Shown in pieces: positions 20,455-30,523 of a DNA stretch of 64,000 nt. Made by a program: the position numbers and the translations under genes. Under the pieces are notes generated by a model that was not told the DNA's origin, ran no database searches, and saw only the letters and a program-made list of their open reading frames with translations. The stretch's first letter is position 1; every line of letters begins with the position of its first letter. Where the stretch lies: contig NC_080715.1 in NCBI RefSeq assembly GCF_019097595.1, positions 7,768,073-7,832,072 on the forward strand. Direction: 5' to 3'. Source of the DNA: Hemibagrus wyckioides (taxonomy: Eukaryota > Chordata > Actinopteri > Siluriformes > Bagridae).

Positions 20455-20705
20455 CTGCGATGTCTCACTGACATCGGCGGCCTTGTTTCACAAAAAAAAT
20501 AAAAAAAAACGGCGCTGACTGAGTCTTGAGGTTTACATGGCGTGTTTAGCGAAGCCTCGGCTTGAGTAATTTGTCAGTGTGTATTGTTTTAATTTGAGCT
20601 CAAATGTCACAGTGACATCATCAGCCTGGTTTCGTGAAAAAGGCGCCGCTGAATTGATCCTTGAGGTTTTACTCAGTGTGTTCTTGAAGCCTCTTGAAGC
20701 CTCTC
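20455..20705. repeat. Old tandem duplication, ~145-bp spacing
   Basis: GTCTCACTGACATCGGCGGC, CTTGTTTCACAAAA, GGCGCTGACTGAGTCTTGAG and GTTTACATGGCGTGTTTAGC (20461-20555) are echoed by GTCACAGTGACATCATCAGC, CTGGTTTCGTGAAAA, GGCGCCGCTGAATTGATCCT and TTGAGGTTTTACTCAGTGTG (20605-20690). Both units are GC-richer than the surroundings. The upstream flank 20340-20455 is also non-repetitive and complex. Confidence 0.6.
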
Positions 20706-20719
20706 TTGTTGCATTTGGT

Positions 20720-21380
20720 CCATGAGGGACACATTAGTTGAGTAATTTGTTTAAATCTTTTTTTCCCCCCATGTCCTCTCTAATGAGTCAATGGATGCCG
20801 GTTGAAATTAAATGGCACTATCTGTATCTGTATTTATTTGATGCTCTAAATATTTTGATATACGGTATGCTGCCTTCAAACCCTGTTGTAAATATCAGAA
20901 TTGATGCCACTGCACTGTTGTAATTATCACTCATGTAATCATAACTTTTCCAGGTTGGATAAATGATCGCAGCGGACGGTAAGATTTGAGTGAACATTTT
21001 ATTTTCTGTCTTGCCCTAGACGACATAAACAATCAAATAAATAAAAAAACAAAAGAGGTTTTCTTATGATGTCTATTTTTTTCTGACCAAAACCACTCGA
21101 ACACACACTATGTTGTAATTACCACCTCCAAACCCGTACACACAAATGTCCAAGAAGGATATGAAAGCAGCATTAAACCTCAGGTGGGCGTGGCCTGACC
21201 CAGAATGTTTTTTTTATTTTATTTTTATTTATTTTTTAAGAGACAATCGCAGTACTGTTATTTTGAATCCCACTCGCTGAGTTCTTTTCTATTGGACTTG
21301 GCTGAAACAGTTCTTGAAATCTTTAGTTGGTTTTAACAAGTTAGTGGTTTCATTTAAAGCAGCATGACCCTGACCAAGCA
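20720..21380. other. Unannotated
   Basis: No recognised gene or repeat. CAGGTGGGCGTGGCCTGACC at 21181 is an isolated GC-box-like string. Confidence 0.4.
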
Positions 21381-21383
21381 GAT

Positions 21384-22182
21384 ACTAAGGATGAATAAAT
21401 GAATAAATGAAGGAAGGAAGGAAGGAAAGAAGGAAGGAAGGAAAGAAGGAAGGAAGGAAGGAAGGAAGGAACAAACAAACAAACAAACAAACAAACAAAC
21501 GGATGAATGAATGAATAAATGAACAAACGGAAGAATGAATGAATGAATGAATGAATGAATGAATGAATGAATGAATGAATGAATGAATGAATGAACAGAT
21601 GGATGGATGGATGGATGCATGAAGAATGAACAAACGAATGAGTGAATAAATAAATGAATGAACAAACAAACAAATGAATGAATGAATGAATGAAAGAATG
21701 AATGAAGAACAAATTAATGAATGAACAAATGGATGAATGAATGAATGAATGAACAAATGGATGAATGAATAAATGAATGATTGAACGAACTAACACACAA
21801 ATGAATGAATGAATGAATGAATGAATGAATGAATGAACAAATGGATGAATGAATGGATGAACAAATGGATGAATGAACGAACGAATAAATGGATGAACGA
21901 ATGAATGGATGAACGAATGAACAAATGAACAAACAAACGAATGCATGGATGAGCAAATTAATGAATGATTGAATGAATCAACGGATGAACAAAGAACGAA
22001 CGAATGAATGAATGAATGAATGAATGAATTGAATAAATGAATGAATGAATGAATGAATGAATGAATGAATGAATGAATGAACGAAGAAAAAATGAATGAA
22101 TGAACGAATGAATGAATGAACGAACGAACGAACGAACAAACGAACGGACGAACGAACAAACGAACGAATGAATGAACGCTGT
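21384..22182. repeat. 800-bp tetranucleotide array (GAAT/GAAC/GGAT/AAGG)
   Basis: Composed almost wholly of GAAT units with GAAC, GGAT, AAAC and, at 21408-21470, GGAA/GGAAA variants. Very long minus-strand frames (up to 269 codons of SFIHSFIH) exist only because the tetranucleotides avoid stops in those frames; they are not genes. SINE family 3 commonly ends in ATGAATGAATGA, so the array may have been seeded by such a tail; no SINE body is seen next to it. Confidence 0.95.
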
Positions 22183-22603
22183 AAATGCATCATTATAAAT
22201 TCATTGTTCCTGATCTTGTTGATAGATGTGGTTTAGTTGCATCGTCCAGAATCGCAGTCCCCTGCCATGTGGATGTTTTTCACAAGTTTTCTAATACAAT
22301 TTTTACTCATATCTGTTTCATCAGTTTTTCTTATTTATTTATTTATTTATTTATACTTTCATGATTCACTATTTAGCTATACTGTACTGTACTGTACTGT
22401 ACTTCATATGAATGTGTTATGTCCTGTGTAGCATACATAATTCCTTAATGTCATAAGCCTATATTAATGCTCATATGTACTCAAAAGTACACAATGACAA
22501 AATGTCAAGTTACATAATGCCTCTTTATAAGGACATAGTGTGCATTTGTGTTGTATAGCACAATAAAGCTATAAAAAGTTATGAGGTCAAAGTCTGGTTA
22601 AGG

Positions 22604-22607
<4 letters not shown>
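22183..22607. other. Unannotated, with short simple repeats
   Basis: (TTTA)n at 22333-22354 and (TGTAC)n at 22382-22402. From 22430 to 22580 there are weak TTATGAATGC-type repeats (CATACATAATTCCTTAATGT). Confidence 0.45.
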
Positions 22608-22644
<37 letters not shown>

Positions 22645-22783
22645 TAGAAGAGAGAGGAAGAGAGAGAGAGACACACACAGAGAGAGACAGAGATCATCGA
22701 TCCCCTGTGATTATTCCCATAATCCCATAATCCCAATCTATTCTTGGCTCATTGAGTCTCACACACACACACACACACACACA
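22608..22783. repeat. (GT)n-(GA)n and (CA)n microsatellites
   Basis: (GT)n then (GA)n at 22608-22692 and (CA)n at 22760-22783. Confidence 0.9.
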
Positions 22784-23084
22784 GAGTCTTAAGCAACTTT
22801 TTTTTCACTCAAACTTCTTTCTTTTTTCACTTTTTTTCTCACTCTTTAACTCCTTTTTTCTCACTTACTCCTTCTCTCTCTCTCTGTCTCTCTCTCTCCA
22901 CAGTAGATAGACTCGGGCTGCTTGCAGAGTGCCACATAGTTTCAGATGTGATTAATAAAGTGGAATCTGGGCTTATTTTCTGTAGAACATTTACACTGTG
23001 AGAGAAACCGCACTGCGTCTTTTTTCTGTTTTTCTGTCTCAGCAGCTCAGCAGGGAAGATGACTCTGAGCTGTGGGCAGGCTGA
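22784..23084. other. Unannotated, T/C-rich then mixed
   Basis: A T- and CT-rich stretch at 22797-22898 leads into AGTAGATAGACTCGGGCTGC and TGATTAATAAAGTGGAATCT. No feature recognised. Confidence 0.4.
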
Positions 23085-23720
23085 ATCCTAAAGAACTCCC
23101 TATTCCTATTAGTCATCAAGTGCACTAGAAAAAGTGTTCGGATGCATCCCATATGACTTTGCTTCTCCCTAAATAGGTGCACTACATCCGAATAATTTGT
23201 TTGTTTGTTTTTTTGGTTAGTACATTATTTTGTAGTATTTACAATTTTTCCCAGTCTCAAATGTGGCCATATTGAATATAGTGGACTAGACATTACTCCA
23301 TCCTTTAAGTACCAAACGCTTATATGAAGTAGGCACCTTAAACGTTCACTACTGGACATCTAGTGCACTACTTGGGGCCTAGTAGCCACCATGGCCACAT
23401 TGATGGACTTTTTGTGCACTAAAGAGCATGATGGCCTCAAATATGCTCCTCTTTCATCACACTGTGTCACTAGGTGTAGTACCCTATAACCTAATCCCTA
23501 TTTAGTGCACACCGATCCGAATGAGAGAACCCTTTTCCTTAACGAACACATACTATAGTGCAGAAACTGGCTTAGAATAGGCATTAATCTCCATTCTGCT
23601 GTACACAGTGCACATCTGTATCACATAGACAGCTGAATCTTAAATATTACCCTAGATGCATACAGTAGAAGGCAATTTTTCACTCTCTATTTAGTGTACA
23701 CATGTATCTCAAGAGTAGCA
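23085..23720. repeat. Degenerate TAGTGCACTA-type repeat region
   Basis: Recurring palindromic strings such as TAGTGCACTA (23361-23370), AAGTGCACTAG, GGTGCACTACAT, TAGTGCACACCG and TTTTTGTGCACTAAAGAG, along with CTCCCTATT and CATCCCATATGACTT. Similar material appears at 28030-28640, 37140-38430, 39900-40150 and 61860-61960. It is a strongly diverged dispersed or tandem repeat of unknown class, common in teleosts as far as I recall. Confidence 0.55.
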
Positions 23721-23820
23721 AGCTTTAAACCACAGCGCTGTTCAAGTCTCGATTAAGAACTGAAAAATGTTGATTAAGTTTATATTATGTTCTATAACAG
23801 CAGCTTACACTGTTGTAACA

Positions 23821-23964
23821 GTTACATGGCACCATTATCCAGAATGATTATTTATATAAGTGAGCAGTTGAACGTTAAGGGCCTTTGCTCAAGGACCCAG
23901 CAGTGGCAGCTTAGTGTTCCTGGGATTTTTCAACCTTCTAATCTTTAGTCCAATGTCTTCACCT
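23821..23964 (-). mobile_element. tRNA-headed SINE (family 1), diverged
   Basis: GTTACATGGCACCATTATCC, GTGAGCAGTTGAACGTTAAG, GGCCTTTGCTCAAGGACCCA, GCAGTGGCAGCTTAGTGTTC and CAACCTTCTAATCTTTAGTC in the minus-strand order of this SINE. Confidence 0.75.
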
Positions 23965-24008
23965 CTGTGTTGCCACTTTCTATGTTCCCACATATTAATG
24001 ATCTCGTA

Positions 24009-24440
24009 CAGTGGAACCAATACTGGCGTGAGACTGCGTTGAAGCGTATGTAAACTGTATGGCTGCTTACAAAGAACTGGCCCAGGCCAAGCATTCCATG
24101 TCAAGGCTCCTCACAGGAAGTCGTGCCACCAAGCTTGGGCTAAAAATAGAACAGACTGTCCACTCTACCAATCTGTCAACAAAAAAACCTGCAGAAAATC
24201 ACCCAGCTTTTGAAGGTTGGTATCATGGGTTGACTCTTTCAAAACAGCTTTTGCTGACTGAAAAAGAATTCAGAAAATTCGCTTCAGATGGCTTTCCACT
24301 GAACTTAGCCAGAGTTTGGTTCGGTTCGTTGGAATGCCGAAAATCCTTTGTATGCTAATGTAAATTTCTTGCAAAATTTTCTTGCAATTCTTAAGGCGAA
24401 AATTCGTTAAGGAGAGCATTCGTATGCCGAGGTTCCATTG
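24009..24440. mobile_element. Tigger/pogo-like MITE with TA target duplication
   Basis: The element starts CAGTGGAACC (24009) and ends GGTTCCATTG (24440), a 10-bp inverted repeat with one mismatch. Both ends are flanked by TA (24007-24008 and 24441-24442). The right subterminal sequence GTATGCCGAGGTTCC matches the ends of Tigger-type elements (CAGTGGAACCTCGG...), so the assignment to pogo/Tigger is inference from remembered termini. The 432-bp interior has a 99-codon frame (24059-24358) with no recognisable transposase motif, so it is a non-autonomous copy or an element that captured unrelated sequence. Confidence 0.7.
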
Positions 24441-24442
24441 TA

Positions 24443-24668
24443 TTAAAATTATATTTGTATGTATTTATTTCTTTCTAGTAGCAACATATATCGGGAACTG
24501 TATAGTGAATGCGCAACATGATCTAATAATAAACTAATTTGAAAAGCCTGTAATCATTGACATGGAGACTGTGCAGAAATGTTTATGTAAAGCTGTTGGA
24601 AGGAGTCTCCATTGTCAGTACTTTGTCAGACTGGACAGTAAGCCTGTTGATGATGTACTAACAGATAC
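24443..24668. other. Unannotated spacer between MITE and LTR
   Basis: No feature recognised. Confidence 0.4.
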
Positions 24669-25119
24669 TGTCACATCCTCCCAAACAGGCCTACTAACAT
24701 GACACACTCCCCGCATCCACCCGCACTCCCTCGTTCCCAGTCACCATCCTTCTGACTTCTGACTTCACCTGTGTTTAATTAGTGTGTTCGGTTAACACTG
24801 TTTATAAGCACCTTATTTAATAAAACGTTTATTATTTGCATATCGAATTATACGTTCAGTTCCCTGGTGTCCGTGACGTTCACCAGGCCTGCCTTTCTGT
24901 TATTAATTACCTGTTTTTGTGACTGTATTTTCTGCTCTTGACCATGTTTTTGCCTAGTCTGTTTGGAGCCAGTTAGTACCTGATCGACCTGTGCCGCTCG
25001 ACCGCGACCTGTGCCTGGAAACATCTGTTTGCTGTGCCTGTTGTTACTATCTGTTCCTAATTTTTCGATTAAATCAACATGCATTTGCATCCACTCTTCG
25101 GATATCTGTGTTCGTGACA
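24669..25119. mobile_element. Candidate solo LTR (Ty3/gypsy-like)
   Basis: The 451-bp block begins TGTCACATCCTCCC and ends TGTGTTCGTGACA, giving the 5-bp TGTCA/TGACA inverted ends typical of LTRs. Flanks are GATAC (24664-24668) and GATGC (25120-25124), a 5-bp target duplication with one mismatch. Inside are TTATAAGCACCTTATTTAAT (TATA-box-like), AATAAAACG (poly-A-signal-like) and T-rich pyrimidine tracts. No gag-pol is seen on either side, so recombination between LTRs probably removed it. A Ty3/gypsy assignment is inference from LTR style only. Confidence 0.65.
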
Positions 25120-25124
25120 GATGC

Positions 25125-26900
25125 TAAATGATCTTGCTGATGTTCCATAGCATTAAATATAATTCTAAATGTGACATGTTGTTTTATGAATAAATTACAG
25201 GGAGGAAAAATCATCTTCACGGTAGAAACATTTACTCTGGCTTGTAACCTCATCATTAATTATTTTCCTAACAACATTCCCCAAAGCATTTTATTCCTTT
25301 AGTCCAGGAAATTATACTTTCCTTACCTAATGCACTATAAGTCAATAACGTGTTTTGTAGAAGCTACTGTTACTATTAGCGGACATATTTTTGTTAAATA
25401 GTTTCATGTTGAATAAAAATATTCAACCTATTATTTTTTTTATTTTCGCCTTTTAGGTATCAGTTACGTTATATATACAGATTAAAGGAGCAGGAAGGAA
25501 GGTAGCAGAGCACACTGATTGACCTCATAAACATGATAACACAATGACCGAGTCTGTACACAGGACAATAAGGACATCAACACACAGGAAAAAGGAGGTC
25601 ATTTGGGGGAAAAAACCCAGGATAAACAGGAAGTGCTTGCTTTAAGGTGACCTGGACTTGCCTTGGATTCCGAGGTTATGCTCTTCATGCTGCACTGACT
25701 TGAGATTTAATACCCTGCTTTAAATATAAAATACTGAGACTGCACAGGGTCATATGAGAAAGCAGTATTGGGTTTATTGCACGGCTCACGGCCTGATGGC
25801 TGCCACATGGATTTCAGCCTGGCCCTGTTTTATTTCAACAGTAACTCATAGTATTAATATCAGATCCAGACTCTCTCAGGCCCGATGTTTTCTCTCTGAA
25901 CTTAAAGAGTGGGCAAGCTCATAAGGCGTGGCATGTATAGAAAATAAACTCCACTCAGTTTTTAGAGCAGTGTTGTGGTGTATTTATTTTTCTAACATAC
26001 ATTTATTTAAAGAGTGCTAGATGAAACGTACCCATACTATAAAAACCTCACAGGTCCCACGGGTTTGATGAACCGGCTTGCGTTCCCACATTCATATTAG
26101 AAGATCTGAGGTTGATTTGAACTGGTGCGCTAGAATATGGAGTAATCAACGAATCCTAAACCTCTCCTGATTGGATAGTTAGTATATTTTGTTGCTTATA
26201 TTGAAATCCTAGCAGGCAGATAAAGAAAAAAACCTAACATGTTTAGATATAAACCTAGAAATGGGGAAAGCTTCCCCCAATTTTTCTCCGAAATATGGTC
26301 ACCTGATGATTCCTAACCACCATCTATCTACTCCCTGCTATATTAGAGCTAGCAACATAGGTAAGACGTGCTTCCTCCAAGACACAGGAAGCCATTTTCT
26401 ACAGCTTTTCAAACATGCTAGGTCACAATTCAGCGTTACACACTCAAATAAAAGTGCTATCTGCCCTCTTCCGCATACATGAACTCACTAACACATAAGA
26501 TTGGCTAATTGTGCTATGATCGACAAAGGAAACCATCTCTGTCACCCTGAAAGCTATGTCCCTTCACCACAGAGGGAATTTTATTGCCTGACAAGTTTGA
26601 AGTATTAAGAATTCACAGTCCACTGTTTCCATTGAACTAAACTGCATCTCAGTCCCATGAATTATGTCTATCTTAATCTTTCTTATCTACACCTCAGATG
26701 ACTCCTTAGCAAAATAACTAACAAACTGTTATAAACTCAGCAGAGAAAGACAATCGAAACCCATTAAGATCAGATTAGAATAATTTATGCTTTTCAATAA
26801 GTTTAAATGACCTAAATGACAAGATATTTATATACAACTTGTCTCTAACAAGATATTTTACCTTACGATTTGAACACAACACAACAGACTCTTAATGTCA
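25125..26900. other. Unannotated sequence, possibly old repeats
   Basis: About 1.8 kb with no domain-bearing frame. Between 26260 and 26590, strings like ATATGGTCACCTGATGATTC, AGACACAGGAAGCCATTTTC and CTGTCACCCTGAAAGCTATG have the feel of a dispersed fish repeat, but I cannot name it. A 73-codon frame (26261-26482) is probably chance. Confidence 0.35.
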
Positions 26901-26904
26901 CTTT

Positions 26905-27135
26905 TATGTCAGTGCTAATGTAATTGTAATTGCACTGAGGATGCTTTTAACAAAAAGTGCTTGGACCCTATAGGTTGCCATTCGGGGTATTTCGGCGACT
27001 ATATTTTTGCTATTTATTATAAGAAACAATAATAAATTAAAACAAGCCCATTCACTACTAGACTTCTGTTCAAGCCTTACAGTAATAGAAAAATAATTCC
27101 AGCAGCTTCTGACCAATCAGATTCAAGAATTTATC
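26905..27135. repeat. Probable dispersed repeat ending in GACCAATCAGATTC
   Basis: Contains TTTTGCTATTTATTATAAGA, AACAAGCCCATTCACTACTA, GACTTCTGTTCAAGCCTTAC and TTCTGACCAATCAGATTCAA. Fragments with CTGACCAATCAGATTTGAGA at 28679 and GAACCAATCAGAATCAAGAC at 42291 share the last block. The repeat is of unknown class and its boundaries are uncertain. Confidence 0.45.
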
Positions 27136-27710
27136 TAAACTGTGGTGAAAAGTATGAAGCACCGGCTACTAAATTCTACTTGTTTAACTGAAAAGCTCTG
27201 AAAAGTGGAAAAGACAGAGTTTAGGAATGTAACGAGTAAACTGTGTGTAACTACTAAGAGCTGGTATATGGGGAAACTATCCAACATGAGCAATTTGTTT
27301 AGTATTAGGTAATGATATTCCCAAATTCCCTCATGTCTCATCGTTGCTCAACAATATTCATATGTTCCAGTGAAATCAAGCTGTGGAGATGGGCTCCAGC
27401 TCCAGGCTGCTTCAAACATGGGCTTTCCTTTCAGATCACATCAGTATTAAAGCTGTATTAGGTTTACATGAGTTCAAGCATCTGTTAAACCTCTGCTCAC
27501 TTTAATATGAGGAGGACTTCTAACCCTGATTGATGGAGCATCACTACAAATGGTCAGAAAGGAAGTTTCTGGAAGCGGTCTGGATGTGTTTACATGACGA
27601 AGTGTTTGTATCTCTGAATTCCTTTGATTGCTAAATATTTCCCGTATCATCAGTCTAAGTCATTTGGCAAGAATGTTAAGACCAAATAATGCTAGATATA
27701 TTAGGGACTT
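27136..27710. other. Unannotated
   Basis: No recognised feature in about 570 bp. Confidence 0.4.
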
Positions 27711-27819
27711 TTGTGTGTGTTTGTGTGTGTGTGGGGGGTGGGGGGTGGGGTGGGATGATACCCAGAACCCAGTTTCAAGCAAAGAGGTGTGTGGGATAAA
27801 TTAAAGAGATGTAAGGGAA

Positions 27820-27872
<53 letters not shown>
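27711..27872. repeat. (GT)n and G-rich microsatellites
   Basis: (GT)n at 27711-27731, then GGGGGGTGGGGGGTGGGGTG (27732-27753), then (GT)n at 27822-27872. The G-run block has four closely spaced G-tracts and could form a G-quadruplex on the plus strand. Confidence 0.85.
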
Positions 27873-28029
27873 GACTGTTCCTGTTCCCTGTCGTGCCCCC
27901 CCCCACAAAATAATGACACATACACCATATGTAGTACACTTGGTGTCCAAAAGGAAGGTTGGGGATTTGTCCATTTCTTCATACCGGATCTTGTGCAGTC
28001 ATGTAGCAAGTAAAAAGCTGTTAATAATA

Positions 28030-28640
28030 AAAGTCAGAAGTCTCTGTAGTGTATAATATGAATTAATATGGAATTTCTCTTAAAAGGAGTCTTATTTGAA
28101 TTTGGAACTACCTCATACACAGATCTTATACCTCAGGTTTAAGTTTGGGATTTGTCCATCGCTTTATACCCCATATAGTGCACTTATGTTGCTCTTAGAG
28201 CAGGAGAGAGTCATTTGTGTTTCATGAATCCTCCAAAGTACACTTCACTGTGTCCTAGAGAACTGTTTCAGCCTTCACTTTTATAGTTAACACATTTATA
28301 ACTATTCTATTAAGGCTAGTTCATTACGCTGAACTCTATAAAGAGCACTATAAAGGGAGTATAGACATTTACGATCTAGTGTACTGTGTAGAGTTTGATG
28401 GTTGTCTTTTACACGAGATATTAGTGCACTACATGGCCTTTCTAGTCATTTTGTATGTAAGGACCAGAGAGCTATTTGGGATTCAGCCAGTTTCATCTAT
28501 ATTATAAAGTGCACTATAGCCCAGGTGGCTCTCTAGTGGTCATGTAGTACAATATATAGAGTGTAAGACATCGCTCAGATCCTGTACAGTACACTATAAT
28601 ATAAGAAGTGGGAAATATCTTACTACATGGGCTGTATAAG
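28030..28640. repeat. TAGTGCACTA-type repeat region
   Basis: Contains TAGTGCACTTATG, TTAGTGCACTACATGG (palindrome at 28422-28431), AAAGTGCACTATAGCCCAGG, GTACACTATAATATAAG and TTTGGGATTCAGCC. The same degenerate family occurs at 23085-23720. Confidence 0.5.
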
Positions 28641-28931
28641 AATCTGGCTCAATCCCAAATACCACTCAAATCAGCACCCTCTGACCAATCAGATTTGAGA
28701 ACATAGCTATGGTATTTATTTGCATATAGTTATTTCTATAGTTTTTCTCAACTTTAGCACCTACGTAACAGTTCATGTAACTGGAAGTCAGCAGCTATCA
28801 TTGTGTCAAAACCCTGCCGCTAGTTATTTTCCTATAGCAGCACACCCTCATGTTTTATTCAGTACATATTTAATATCATAGCAACTGAATCTATGGGAAT
28901 ATGGCATCCTTTGGAACGAGCAAACTATAAT

Positions 28932-29231
28932 CTAGCATGTTGCACTCTCTAAGGTATAGAAAGCCTGTGGTTGTCTATTATGCTGTATATTATAGTGTAC
29001 ACCATTGGATAAGATAATCAACCAATTCCCAATGAGCTCCATGGGCCCAACCTCACAACTTACAGGACTTAAAGTATATTTTTGATAGAGACTGACCACT
29101 GCAGACCGGGAACACCCCTCAAGAGCTGCAGTTTTGGAGATGCTCTGATCCAGTCGTCTAGCCATCACAATTTGGCCCTTGTCAAACTCACTCAAATCCT
29201 TACACTTGTCCATTTTTCCTGCTTCTAACAC
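28932..29231 (-). pseudogene. Tc1-like transposase, N-terminal HTH fragment
   Basis: A 99-codon frame. Residues 7-52 match the start of a Tc1-family transposase: [20 protein letters not shown], then [20 protein letters not shown] and LYQKY, a homeodomain-like helix-turn-helix that binds the inverted repeat. After residue 53 the similarity ends at the inversion and the rest is out-of-context sequence. Start: the Met at residue 7 is the family's usual start; six codons upstream are the leader. No catalytic residues remain. It could at most encode a DNA-binding fragment and is almost certainly silent. Confidence 0.8.
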
Positions 29232-29366
29232 ATCAACTTTGAGGACATTAAAATGTTAATTTGCTGCCTAATATATCCCACCCACTAACTGGTGCCATGA
29301 TGAGGAGATCATCAGTCTTATTCACTTCACCTCGCACCTGTCATAATTATGTCTGATCGGTGTGTA
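28960..29366 (-). mobile_element. Tc1-like element with internal inversion
   Basis: The right end (29345-29366, GTCTGATCGGTGT) matches the terminus of the family present at 1-315. On the minus strand this leads into the transposase start (codons from 29213 leftwards). At about 29075 the orientation switches: the plus strand now reads TGAGCTCCATGGGCCCAACC, TCACAACTTACAGGACTTAA-AG, the sense strand of the transposase C-terminal region. So the two parts of one element point towards each other, with a large deletion between them. Confidence 0.7.
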
Positions 29367-29469
29367 TGTTGCAGTGAATAACCCTTAAAAGAGTTATGTT
29401 TTAGGGTTATTCCTCAGAGTCGAACATATAGAACACTGTATATGATGTATTATGTAATATCCTAACCCA

Positions 29470-29769
29470 TTGTTCTTTCCTAATACCCAGAAGCCGGGGG
29501 TCACGTCCCAAACTGCTTCATATAGTAGAAGATGTAGAAGACATTAGTTGTACCCCAGGTGGCTCCCTATGGTGCGTGAAATGCCCTACATTGTGTGTTG
29601 TATCTTGTTATATTGAAGGTAAATACACTAGACTATCCCTGCACAGCTGAATCACTGCACAACTGGACTTTATAATGCTGTTACTGGACACTTTTTACTA
29701 CTGATCTCCATCATGTGTAATGGGAAAAAAAGATGACAGTTTATAGACACTTTGCACTGCTTGTCTAGT
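29470..29769. repeat. 300-bp duplicated block, copy 1 (partner 34036-34333)
   Basis: TTGTTCTTTCCTAATACCCA, GAAGCCGGGGGTCACGTCCC, CCCAGGTGGCTCCCTATG and GATAGACTATCCC-type anchors continue to CACTTTGCACTGCTTGTCTA. The partner at 34036-34333 is nearly identical, with scattered substitutions and two small indels. The RTE LINE at 30255-33234 lies between the two copies. Confidence 0.9.
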
Positions 29770-30254
29770 TTGCACTGTCTTGTGTATTTATTGTCCTGTG
29801 TATATTATTTTACACTTCTGCACTCTTCTCACACTGTTGTGTATTTGTGCTTTGTGTAGGAATGTGTATTGTACTGATGTAGTTAGTTAGTTACTTAATT
29901 AGCTAGTTAGTTAGTTAGATGTGTTGTTTTGTCGCGTAATGAGGCACGTGAGCAGTTTTTAGGAACAGGAGGCAGATTCAAAACAACAAGCAACGGCAAA
30001 GCACAAACTATAAGCCAGGCGAACTACACACAGGGCAAGCAGATGAAAAAAATGAGAGTATTAACAAGGACATCAACATAACAAGCTAAAAACAACAGAA
30101 AAATACATGAACAGGTATAAAACAATCTATATTTATTAATTAATATTTATATTAAAGAACTCTATATAGACATTACATACACATACATAAACATTGCCTC
30201 TCGGGTTAAATTCCCAGGCAGGGTGCTAACCCGACCAAAGAAGAGTTAGCTCTT
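29770..30254. other. Mostly unannotated; short (TTAG)n and possible LTR debris
   Basis: Degenerate TTAG units at 29880-29920. From 29990 to 30115 the strings CAACGGCAAAGCACAAACTA, CAAGGACATCAACATAACAA and TGAACAGGTATAAAACA resemble the antisense of fish gypsy-type LTR ends, but this is weak. Confidence 0.35.
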
Positions 30255-30283
30255 TATTCTTCTTCTTCTTTTGGCTTTACCCT

Positions 30284-30523
30284 TCAGGGGTCTCCACAGC
30301 GAATCATCTCTCTCCACCTATCCCTATCTTCTGCATCCTCAACACTTACACCCACTAGCTTCATATCCTCATTTATTCCATCCATATACCTCCTCTTTGG
30401 CCTTCCTCTTTGCCTCCTGCCTGGCAGCTTCATGTCCAACATTCTCCTACCAATATACTCACTCTCCCTCCTCTGGACATGTCCAAACCATCTTAACCTG
30501 GCCTGTCTAACTTTGTCCCCCAA
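30284..30523 (-). pseudogene. RTE LINE C-terminal tail
   Basis: A 79-codon frame: LRWFGHVQRRESEYIGRRML (about residues 9-28), RQRGRPKRRYMDGINEDMKL (about 37-56) and DAEDRDRWREMIRCGDP at the end. This is the conserved tail of RTE-clade polyproteins, downstream of the RT. It is separated from the RT piece by one frameshift near 30535. The GDP end is followed almost directly by the 3' UTR and the GAA-rich tail. Confidence 0.9.

Noticed and set aside
21350..22159. 269-codon minus-strand frame of SFIHSFIH repeats
   Set aside because: Product of the GAAT tetranucleotide array; parallel frames are open too.
24059..24358. Domesticated gene inside the Tigger-like MITE
   Set aside because: A single 99-codon frame without transposase or other motif; length is within chance for this base composition.
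29990..30115. Second LTR in antisense
   Set aside because: Resemblance is limited to short phrases; no TG...CA ends or target duplication could be found.
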